From the NCBI GenBank assembly GCA_944989445.1, contig CALYLW010000180.1, positions 1,132,798 through 1,196,797 of the forward strand: a stretch of 64,000 nucleotides of DNA, written 5' to 3'. The position numbers and the translations under genes are program-made. The notes beneath the pieces were generated by a model that was not told the origin of the DNA, made no database searches, and saw only the letters and a program-made list of their open reading frames with translations. The DNA comes from Ampullaceana balthica. Its lineage: Eukaryota > Mollusca > Gastropoda > Lymnaeidae. This document shows positions 25,607 to 64,000 of this stretch, one piece after another (position 1 is the first letter of the stretch; each line of letters starts with the position of its first letter).

Positions 25607-25743
25607 AGCGAAAATAAAGTTTCCTCTCAGTACACAGCACAATGTGTTCCCCCAGAATGACAACATGCTGCCAAGGATATCTTCATTCATTTTCTAGTTC
25701 ACAACAAAACGTGATTGTTGCTTCATACTAGTCTTAATTTTTC

Positions 25744-25748
25744 ATTGG
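25744..25748 (-). promoter_or_regulatory. CCAAT box, probable CBFB promoter
   Basis: Minus-strand CCAAT, about 140 bp upstream of the chosen CBFB ATG. CCAAT boxes normally sit 60-100 bp above transcription starts, which would put the start around 25650-25690. Assignment is by position only. Confidence 0.35.
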
Positions 25749-26787
25749 TCGATACTTCGTGATGCGAAGAGGTCGGCGGGGGATTCTCGGATATTTTCAT
25801 CAACGGAAATAACCATATATGGGTTATTTACTTCCCAACGCCTAAGTACGTCACCTTCGGATTCCGTTCGGGATTACGAGTGTTATCAAAAGCTACTAAA
25901 TATTTATTAGCTGTTCCATATATGGAGTTTTCCGATTTTTTTTTCTAAAACGGGTGGATATTCATTTTCCGTAAAAGGGCATAGCTGACCTAGTTTCTCG
26001 ACAACGTATAGCAGTTTTTTTAGGAACGAAATACGAGGAGAGGCGGAAATTCTCATCGCCGTCACTTTTTTAGCGGTCGAAGAGGAGGATACCCTTGTCT
26101 TTCCACGAGGTGAGGAAACCCCGCATCGCTCAGCTGAGCGGAAAACACCCAACCGGCCACTCACGATCGTTCCCGACCGTCTTATTAGTAGAGGGAGGAT
26201 TCGTTTGATATTTCATCACTATTGACTTACATTTTGAAATATCGAATTATAAGGCTTTATTTTGGCATTTGAATCAGTCTCGAAAATGTAAACATTTTTT
26301 TTAAAGTTTCTTTTTTAAATTATCGTGTTTTTACCTTTTTATAGTCATAGGCACAGTAATAAAAATGAATACATTAGCAAGAAGTTAGTTGCTTTAACAT
26401 TGAAGTGTAATTATTTGATATTGAATTTTCCCACGCAGCTATTAGCACTGAACGGAATGCAATTTCCTGTCTTGCGCAAAGTCTTTATATAATTGATTTT
26501 TTTAAAAAACACTAAAGACACGAGAATACATAAAATTGGTTCCCTTTCATCTTCTAAGCTGTTCTTATAAAAATTTATAAATCACCCTATTCCTACGAAT
26601 CAACCACACTGTCCTCTTTCAGCGACTACGCTATTCCTATTTATCAAAATAATTTACTGTTGCCATTTATTATTATTTATTATTAACTACACTTTCCCCA
26701 CTATAAACCACAATGTTCCCATTTAAAATTTTAAATTTATAAGATTCTGTCGACATTTAAAAGTTCATTAAAAATGCAAGACTGGGC

Positions 26788-26866
26788 ACAAACCATAGAT
26801 AAGCGTAGGACGCAATAATCTTCTGTATATAAGGAGCGTCTGTAACGGATAAGATAAGATATAAAC
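26788..26866 (+). mobile_element. SINE 3' tail fragment
   Basis: CATAGATAAGCGTAGGACGC followed by AATAATCTTCTGTATA. Shares its sequence with 28605-28680 and, less closely, with 45128-45216, 60690-60755 and the tail of the SINE at 3951. Confidence 0.6.
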
Positions 26867-27010
26867 CACAAGGTTCCCATTTAAACTTATCACACTGTTC
26901 CCATTTATCAACCCCAATGTTCCCATTTATTAACTACACTGTTCCCATTTATCAACCACAGTGTTCCCATTTATCAACCACAGTGTTCCCATTTAGTAAC
27001 CACACTGTTT
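26862..27010. repeat. About 25-bp tandem repeat, 6-7 copies
   Basis: Units of the form ACACTGTTCCCATTTATCAA, in the CBFB/PHAF1 intergenic region. Confidence 0.75.
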
Positions 27011-27295
27011 ATAAACATACTATAGCTTCAGGCATACGTGACTATTCCCCGTTGGGGCCTTTTAGAAAGTAAAGACTATTATAGATTGACAAATCGTGGC
27101 CTATAATTTTTACATGGGACCAACTCGATATAACTTATCTTTTAACAGTCTTTTTCGTAACTGAAGAAAAAAATAATTGCCTTTAAAATGCAATCTGTTT
27201 GGACATATATCATATATATAATAATAAATCTGTTGAGCCACATAATTGAGTCAATAATTACTAATAAAATATATCTAATGTAAAATAATTAACAC

Positions 27296-27412
27296 AAATA
27301 TGTGAGTGTGCGTGCACACGCGCGCGTGTGTGTACATATATATATATATATCTATATCTATCTATCTATATATAAATATATGTGAGTGTGTGTGTGTGTG
27401 TGTGTGTGTTTA
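27296..27412. repeat. Compound TG/CG/TA microsatellite
   Basis: Alternating purine-pyrimidine runs including (TA)n, (CTAT)n and (TG)n. Confidence 0.85.
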
Positions 27413-28261
27413 TCGCAATGGTACGAGGCAGTGATTGGAACAAACAAAGAAATTGTTATATATATATAAATTCAGAAAATATTATCTTTTAAGTGTACAA
27501 AAGAAAATTGCCTTGTTGCTATTTTTGTTTTGTGAAATGCACCAAAAAAAATAATCTTGATCATAGTTTTAATTGCACCAGTTTCCGAATACTCTCTACT
27601 TAAAGTTGGAGGTCAACAAGGCATTGTGAAATTATAAAGTGCAGCCTTAAGTTCCCTTTGCTCTTGCTTAATTGCGTTAGGGGACAGGTCTTCTGTGGTT
27701 TGGGCAACTGCAATTGGTTGAATTAAATACTATAGTGTCGTTAGCTCTGTCTTGAAATCTTTTTTATAGAGGGGTTAACTTCTTGACAGATCTAAGCCAC
27801 TCCCACAGCTTAGTTTTAGTGGGTATTTTGTCGTTTTTTTAAACATCGCCCGCACATGAAACTACATACACAAACAAGTATTAATTGTAAGTTGCCACAA
27901 ATTACATACACAAACAAATATTAGTTGTAAGATAAGAATTTTGTGCTGATGTAGTGTGGCTGATGTGGTGTGGCTGTTGTGAAGCTGTTGTGGTGTAACT
28001 GTTGTTGTGTTGCTGTTGTGGTGTGGCTTTTGTTAACGATTGCCGATATTGTGAAGGCAGCTACCCTGGAGTTGTGACTTTTGTAAATGTTTTGCTGAGG
28101 TTATTGCTATAGAAGTTTTTGTTTTAATGAAAGTAGGAGATTGTTGTATTTTTTATTTTATTTTTTGTATGGAGGATGACATGTGCATGTTGTTATAAAA
28201 AAGTAGGCGTGAGTATATTGTTAAAAGAAAGGGGCGTGCGTTTGTTGTTTTATGAAATTAA

Positions 28262-28530
28262 GGGCCGTCCATAAAGTACGTCGCGCTATTTTTGACCATT
28301 TTAAACCACCCCTCCCCCTGTCACAAACTGTCAAAAATCTCGGACCCCCTCCCCCCAAAGTACGTCACACTTTCGAACAAAAATGTTGTATTTTATTAAC
28401 AAAATAATTAAAATTTCATATAAAACACCGTGACGTCACACATGGCCGGACCCCCCTCCCCCTGTCACAAACTGTCACACTATCTTACTCATCCCCCCTC
28501 TGGAGCGTGACGTACTTTATGGACGGTCAC
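28262..28530. mobile_element. Foldback MITE, GGGCCGTCCATAAAGTACG termini
   Basis: 269 bp. Terminal inverted repeat GGGCCGTCCATAAAGTACG with CGTACTTTATGGACGGTC at the other end. The interior carries CCCCTGTCACAAACTGTCA twice. No reading frame. A copy in the opposite orientation is at 37115-37352. Confidence 0.8.
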
Positions 28531-28532
28531 TT

Positions 28533-28600
28533 GGGGCCGTCCATAAAGTACGTCAAGCTTCAAGGGGGGGGGTATAAGAAAGTGTGACGCTAATAAGAAC
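28533..28600 (+). mobile_element. Truncated copy of the same MITE
   Basis: Begins GGGGCCGTCCATAAAGTACG only a few bases after the full copy and breaks off into a SINE tail. Confidence 0.65.
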
Positions 28601-28604
28601 GCAG

Positions 28605-28680
28605 GACTAAACACAAACCATAGATAAGCGTAGGACGCAATAATCTTCTGTATAGAAGGAGCGTCTGTGAAAGATAAGTT
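28605..28680 (+). mobile_element. SINE 3' tail fragment
   Basis: Nearly the same sequence as 26788-26866, about 1.8 kb away; joined to the truncated MITE. Confidence 0.55.
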
Positions 28681-29145
28681 GTGTTTGTTGTTATAGGAAA
28701 ATAGGCGTGTGTTTGTTGTCATGGAAGTAGGCAGTTTTTAATGGAAGTAATGAATGATTATGGCATTGATGGCAATGATCAGTACAGTAATGACAATAAG
28801 GAGGTGTAATATAATCATTCTGCTTCGAAGACCAATACATATTAAATATATATACCCGAATTAGACCAATTCTAATCTGAATCTCATGTCAATAAATCAA
28901 ATCAGTATCTTCATAATATTACTTTATAATATATATATTATTTTTATTTTATTATCTTAATTTTTATGTTTGACATTTTCATAAACCTTTACTTCTCCTT
29001 TCAGTGAAATAGACGTGTTTTAATTAAAACTTTTAGTTACTTTTTTCATTAATTTATATTTTTCACAATTTATATAGAGAAAATTGAAGGCGTTGAAAGA
29101 AAGTCCAATAAAATTGTTTTCTTTCTTTTCAGTTTCTTTTGTGTA

Positions 29146-29153
29146 ACTTCCGG
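29146..29153 (+). promoter_or_regulatory. ETS-type motif, probable PHAF1 promoter
   Basis: ACTTCCGG, about 160 bp above the PHAF1 start codon. Together with AAGATGGCG (29200-29208, resembling a YY1 site) it is a typical pairing at housekeeping promoters. The binding assignment is inference from motif and position. Confidence 0.4.
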
Positions 29154-29201
29154 TTTTCTTTTAATAACTTTTTTTTATACTGTCATAAGCAAAACAAAGA
29201 T

Positions 29202-29231
29202 GGCGAGTAAATCTCATCTCAATTTGTAAAC
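29202..29231 (+). promoter_or_regulatory. Upstream short reading frame (MASKSHLNL) in probable PHAF1 5' UTR
   Basis: ATG-to-TAA, nine codons, 84 bp upstream of the PHAF1 ATG. A second, two-codon frame (ATGGTTTAA) begins at 29291. If transcription starts above 29202 these would damp PHAF1 translation. The ATG also lies inside a YY1-like motif, so it may be a promoter element instead. Confidence 0.3.
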
Positions 29232-29267
29232 ATTAGTGTCGAGTTACGTACGCCTTTTATAATTTAA

Positions 29268-58413
<29,146 letters not shown>

Positions 58414-58821
58414 CCCTTGGGAGCAATCTGACTTGCCAGCTAGTCATGAGGTTTCCTCAAGTACCAACTGGCCATTCCCTTTAGCTACGACCAGACAGTA
58501 AAGTTATCAGGAATCAAGACAAGTGAAGCATAATCTTGTATGTGACCTATTTAACATGAAACGTTCCATTCACCGTGCTAAGCCAGTGGATTTATTAGCT
58601 TTTTTATAACTTAATAAGAAAATTGAAGGAAAAAAAGCAAGCTCTTTAAATTTAAGAGACCCCTCTTCATTTATTACATTATTATTCAAAGAAAAGTATA
58701 CAAAAATAATTTTTATGAAGTGAAATAGTTTTAAGGAATGTAAGAATTATCTCGAAAAAGTATAAAGTTGCTTCCATGGGTTTAATCCAAATTTAACTAG
58801 CAATATTTTTAAAGATACATC

Positions 58822-58827
58822 AATAAA
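58822..58827 (+). terminator. First AATAAA after PHAF1 stop
   Basis: About 410 nt past the stop. Further AATAAA hexamers lie at 58975, 59098 and 59261, so the actual 3' end is undecided. Confidence 0.25.
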
Positions 58828-60053
58828 AAAAATTTTTTGTCAGGATTAAAATAACTTTGAAATTTCACAGTGCTCAACTAGGTTATGTTGTAAGTAACAA
58901 TTTCAGCTCAATGATATAGATTATTGAAAGTTGCTTTAAATAGATTCTATGTTTCAACTTAAAGTTTTAAGTTTAATAAAAAAAAAGATTTGAAGATTTA
59001 TCTTTTACTTTCATTTTGGGTTAATTTATTCAATTTTAACTAACAGAATCAAACACATTAACACCTGGCTGTTAACACACAATTTATGACATGTAGAATA
59101 AAACATAGGGAATATTGTTTATACACATTTTCTAATACCGGTATCTATAAATTTGTTCGCAGCTTGTTGTTGATAGGATTCTTTGAATTCTCTGATAAAA
59201 AATGTTCATGTGTGGTTACTTTGAGGGACAATTTTTGTTAACTTTATGGTCAAGATGTCAAATAAAACATTTATGTTAGGTGCAGAGAAATTGTTTCTTT
59301 TATTTTCTCAATGCCACTATCAAGTTCTGAATATTACATTGTCTAAATTATTTTTCATTTCTTTCCACTGTTGTTATGACCTATATATATTTGTGGGTTG
59401 TGCTTTTGTTGGCTTTGGATATTTTCATGGTCCATAGCGATTCTTATTTTACCAATTATTATGAAGTAATATCAAGAGGCTCAGTCAAGTGTAAAGATGT
59501 TTATGTTAAAGACAATTAGCCATGGGTCAGTGGTTTTATTCCAACTTTAGTTATTGTTTTCCAATTATGATCTACAAAAAAAAACTATAAAAAACATCAC
59601 AATTTATTATTAAATGAATTACATGTGTATTTCAATTTTTTTTTCTCTCTCCATTTCTCTTATACTTTTTAATTCAGTTTTTAGCATTCCATTCTTAAAT
59701 ATGATATAATACAAGTCAGTTCAAGCTACAGTGCACACTTTAAAAATGTAAATTTCTGTTATGCTCCTATGTATTAATTTATAATTTTAAAAAAATAGAT
59801 TTGAACAACTGTGAAGCTCTGATATTCCGACAATACAAAGCTGTATGGAGGAAACTTGTCCTAGATAATACTGAGTAAAGAACAGACAATACAAATAAGA
59901 AATGACATGAGCATTATACTTACACTTGTTTTTGGTTGTAAAAATAATTTGTAAAAAGCAGTTATCTGCATTACCTGGACGGGTTTTTAGTTTCGTTTAA
60001 GTCAATTACTTTAAAAAAACCTGGTCAATTGAAGGACTGGAGAGCGAGGCAGC

Positions 60054-60125
60054 ATTGGTGCCATGACATCATTGGTGACATGACATCATTGGTGACATGA
60101 CAGCATTGGTGACATGACAGCAATC
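60054..60125. repeat. 17-bp tandem repeat, 4 copies
   Basis: CATTGGTGACATGACAT with one-base variants. Confidence 0.85.
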
Positions 60126-60689
60126 GGTTGACAGACCCACATTGTGGCTTTACTGTAATAAAACATTTAATTGAAATATTCGATCCTGCCAGCATTGACA
60201 ACTATGGGAATGTGGAGACACACCTATAGTTTATATTTGATTTACTGTTTGCTCATCCTTAGACTAAAAGAATTATTTCTAAAAACGTCAAAACAGTCCA
60301 AAACTATATTCTTTCAATAGGGTATTTAACATTGTCATATTTTTTTCTTTCTCAGTTTATGATTCATATAAACCAGAGATTAAACCTAGTATTTATTCTT
60401 TCCATATGATTTCATGTTTTAAATTAATCCAAAGCATAAAATTTGAACTGCAGCATTTCAATGTCAGCTCATTTAATTTCATTCTATCTTTTGGTGTTGA
60501 CTGTTAACTCGTGGCTGCTGTGTACATCCTTACAATGAAAGGTGTGAGAGTTTGGTTGGTGGGTTATTTTTGTGTGATGGGTGTGGCCAGATGTCATTGC
60601 CTGATTGAACGTTTGGGACTTGTAAAACAAATTCATTTTTTTAAAAAAACTTTATTTTCCATATTTATTTAACATTACCTGTACTAGGT

Positions 60690-60755
60690 AGGACACAATA
60701 ATCTTCTGTATAGAATATAGAAGGAGCATCTGTAACAGATAAGACTAATGATAAA
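60690..60755 (+). mobile_element. SINE 3' tail fragment
   Basis: GTAGGACACAATAATCTTCT followed by AAGGAGCATCTGTAACAG; same family as 26788 and 28605, with a small internal duplication. Confidence 0.55.
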
Positions 60756-61321
60756 ATGAAAGAAAACTATGTGTGTTGGCTTTTCATGAAAAATTATTCC
60801 CTGATAAATATTTCTTACTCTTACTTGAATTTTGAGCCATGTGATGTGAGGAGTGGGGTTGAGGTTAATACTAAGTTGTGAGGAGTGGGTTGGAGGCTAA
60901 CACTAAGTTGTTCCATAAAAAGGTCATAGTTTGAAGTGGTGGGTTGGGCCTTTAAAGCCACATCAGTTCGCTCCCCTCACATTTATTCCATATGCTTTGT
61001 TTTAGGTGGGAGACAGAATTACTTTTTGTTACAGTGTAACTTACACGATATTTTATTTGAGAAATTTGAAGTGCTTGGCAATATTGTCAATATTTGTACC
61101 TTGGTTTGAAAAAAAAAGTTTTGTGGTGCAGACTGTGGTCCATTGATTTTTTAAATAAATAATACAATTTTATACCAACAAATTAACCATCCAAGTTTAT
61201 TCAAAAATGATGTCTTGAATTCAGAAGGAAAGGATTTAGAACATGTTTTATTTATTAATTTCTCGTATTTAAAAATGTGTGATTTGTTAAATCAATTTTT
61301 ATAAGGAACTTTGTTAATTAG

Positions 61322-61435
61322 CTTACATCTGTGTTTAATTTAACTACATCAGTGTTTAATTTAACTACATCAGTGTTTAATTTAACTACATCAGTGTTTA
61401 ATTTAACTACATCTGTGTTTAATTAGCTACAGCAG
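61322..61435. repeat. 22-bp tandem repeat, 5 copies
   Basis: ACATCAGTGTTTAATTTAAC-type units. Confidence 0.88.
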
Positions 61436-62469
61436 TGCTCCCAAGTGAAACTTTATTTCCTTTTATTTTTTTTAAATCTAAATATTTTTTTATTTACCAT
61501 TAGAAGTTACCATAATTTGTTCATAACTTTTTTTAAATTGAGAAATTACTAAATCATAAAATATTAAGGACCTCATTAAAACAAATTATGTTCTGAATTG
61601 AAAACACTCGAGGTATTTTTTTACCGGTAGTTAAGATTTTATATATACTTCTGTATTAATCTATATTTCAAAAATTACTTTTTAAAAATCTGACCACTTT
61701 TTAAAAAAAAATTGAGATGACTTTACTAAGCTAATTGTTGACCAAAATACTATTATAAATGCAGGAGGGAAATGTGGGTCAAAGCCACACATTAATTCAT
61801 GTTATTATTTCTTTTTTACATGCAAAAGAAAGTGCCTCTTCAAATTGGTTTTGCCAAAAAAATCATTTTGTAAAGCTTTGATTTTTCTCTTTCTTTTTTG
61901 CCTCACTAACAGCGGATGCCAGTATTTTGATACGTTTTTCTTTCTTTCTGACCACAGCGAGAAATTAAAACTACTGTGATAAAGAGATTTTAACTCCCAT
62001 TTTTGTCTGTCATTAGAACACATTCTTTACAACATGCAACATTTTTCTCCAGATTGACAGTTATTTAAACAGATCATGTTGTAAGAATAACTTCTAATGT
62101 ATTAAATCATGAATTCATTAGTTGATTAGGATTTGAGTTTATTTATTTAATAATATTTTTTGTGGATTAATATAATATGAATGCAAATGTTACTTGTCTG
62201 AAGATTATATTTGAAATTACATGATTGAAATTTAACATCAAAATGAAAATACAATTAATGAAAATATGCTTTTTATAACTTGACAAGTTTATAAAAAAAT
62301 TGGCCTTGGAAAATCTCTTATTGAAAAATAAATTTAGTAGTTGATTATTTTAACACATGCCCCAAAAAACATACAGATATTACTGAACTGTAAAATACAA
62401 TAATTTTGTTACTTTAGTAAGGGTGGTGAATGGGGGTGCTTTTTAGTTTTAATTAAAGAAATATGAAAA

Positions 62470-62554
62470 AAAATGCATTTTATGGAAGGAACCGGTTCAA
62501 TAATGGGCATATGTTCCAAGCGTACACGTACACATGACGTATTTTAATATATCT
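62470..62554 (+). repeat. 85-bp block, identical copy at 38551-38635
   Basis: Followed immediately by a fragment of the GGCCGTCC MITE family. Confidence 0.85.
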
Positions 62555-62606
62555 TTGACCATTTTTACCCCCCCCCCATTTCCTGTCACAAACTATCACA
62601 AATCAA
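62555..62606. mobile_element. MITE fragment
   Basis: TGACCATTTTTACCCCC and TGTCACAAACTATCACAAA match the subterminal part of the 28262 MITE; no terminus is present. Confidence 0.55.
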
Positions 62607-62609
62607 GGA

Positions 62610-62765
62610 ATTTAAACATTCTAGCATCCACTCAACAAACTTGGTGTGGCCTACTTATTTCACAGTTCTACCATCCACTCAACAAACTTAGTGTGGCCTA
62701 CTTATTTCACAGTTCTACCATCCACTCAACAAACTTAGTGTGGCCCACTTATTTCACAGTTCCAA
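62610..62765. repeat. 47-bp tandem repeat, 3 copies
   Basis: CATCCACTCAACAAACTTAG followed by TGTGGCCTACTTATTTCACA. Confidence 0.9.
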
Positions 62766-64000
62766 TAGTTTAGACATCACACTTTGGCCAATCTTTCTAA
62801 TGGGGAATCGAACAGTTAAACAAATATATTTCCTAACCACTAATTTTGGCTGCAATTAGAAATACTGAATCATGTACTTAACTTAGTGGTGGAAACAAAA
62901 AAAATTGAGGCGGCTAGTTAAAAAAACGGGGATAGAGAGGCGCAATCCTAAAGTCAAATGAATTGTCTCTGACCAAACATCACTGCCTGGGTGCCCATTG
63001 GCCACACAGTGTCACCGACTTGGTGCCCATCGACCATACATTGGATAGGAAGATATTAATTTATGAGAATTGGGAGGTACAAATGTTTTGATGAAGGTAA
63101 CTACTGTTTGTTTAATAAGCGTAAAAGATAATTGAATATTGAGAGATCTCCTGTTAAGAGCTAAGAAAGACCTTACTGACTGATACAATTTAGCCACTGA
63201 TTAACTTATCAATCTAGTCATGTTTAATGTATAGATAATTTTTTGCAATGTGTCAGATTAAAACACACAGTTTCTTTATCTTCTGCAGTGGTATTCCTAC
63301 AGTGGTGTCATGTACTTATTGTGTTACCATGGACTCTCGGGATTAAATATTTGGTTCCAATGCTAAAGTTATGCTCTTTTATTTTTTATTCTGAAATCAT
63401 GTATGATGTGCATTAATTTAACATAAGTGACTGGACTTTAATTGCTGTATCCACATGGCATCTCTTTTTATTCTCTACTTACAGTCAATGTAATTGGTAG
63501 ACATCTCAGTTTACCTTCAAGGAACAAAGAATTTTATTTTTCTAAATATTCTTAATAATATTATTTTACTATGAATATTGAACTGAAAATAATGTCAAAA
63601 ATAAATGTCATTGGCATAGTATCAGGCCCCATGTGTCACTTGTGATACCCCTACATGCTGGGGTAATCCTATCAATAAACATTTGCCAATTATAGAGACC
63701 ACAGATAATACCAAATTATTATAATACAATGTACTAAAAACTGATGTTGTTTGAGAGTCTCTGTTCATATGTATTAATTAGCATGAGTGTGTAAAATATT
63801 GAGTCTCAGTTAAGTTCTTTTACAGGCAAATTCATGTTTCTAAAAAAAAACTAAGGAAAGGGGACAGCCCAGAATGAATTGCAAATACATAATGCAGTAA
63901 CATAAATTTGGGGACCCTTATTGATGTGAAGCAATTTTTGAGTGCCTGAAAAAAAAATTGTTCTTTATACAAATATTCCAAATGTCGGTAACATTTTTAA

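Larger units (their letters stand above)
58414..64000. other. PHAF1 3' UTR and downstream sequence, no further gene recognised
   Basis: AT-rich. Tandem repeats, a SINE tail and a MITE fragment are listed separately. The only phrase with a coding look is CEALIFRQYKAVWRKLVLD (about 59815-59877, ending in TAA), too short to assign. Confidence 0.6.

Noticed and set aside
59809..59877. Short coding-like phrase near an AG
   Set aside because: Only about 20 residues, in the PHAF1 downstream region; cannot be linked to an exon.

Overview
The window is nuclear DNA from an invertebrate animal. It is AT-rich and intron-rich, and it is crowded with minisatellites and DNA-transposon relics (hAT, pogo-like, Helitron) plus LINE and SINE fragments. 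Both genes I recognise are animal genes. The transposon mix and the dispersed SINE tail fit a mollusc, probably a pulmonate-type gastropod. That placement is inference, because no species-diagnostic gene is present.

Only two protein-coding genes can be supported, and both can be rebuilt completely from their exons with intact GT-AG splice sites. On the minus strand, 25606 to 9635 encodes core-binding factor subunit beta (CBFB, 5 coding exons, 191 aa). On the plus strand, 29316 to 58413 encodes phagophore assembly factor 1 (PHAF1, also C16orf70 or UPF0183, 14 coding exons, 425 aa). They stand head to head, separated by 3.7 kb. In humans the same two genes are neighbours on chromosome 16q22.1, so the window preserves an old animal microsynteny with one gene flipped. 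The products are not known to act together: CBFB stabilises RUNX on DNA, and PHAF1 acts in autophagy.

Layout. 1-9430: no recognised gene, one tRNA-derived SINE. 9635-25606: CBFB, with a 24-bp minisatellite of about 54 copies and a degenerate LINE in intron 2, and a further minisatellite and hAT element in intron 3. 25607-29315: head-to-head intergenic region with SINE tails, a foldback MITE and simple repeats. 29316-58413: PHAF1. Its 14.5-kb intron 3 (32581-47045) is a transposon graveyard: a LINE joined to SINE-like sequence, a Helitron nested in a hAT element, a 1.86-kb perfect-TIR element holding a hAT MITE, and a hAT MITE split by a second element. 58414-64000: 3' UTR and intergenic sequence.

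The most unusual signal is at the PHAF1 splice sites. The end of exon 10, with its splice donor, is tandemly repeated nine times in frame (42-bp unit), and seven copies carry a GT-to-CT change that kills the donor. The exon 2 donor seeds another minisatellite, and the exon 9 acceptor is the last unit of a third. A 15-bp array of about 108 units ends only 42 bp before exon 10. The long open frames inside these arrays result from repeat units divisible by three and are not treated as genes.
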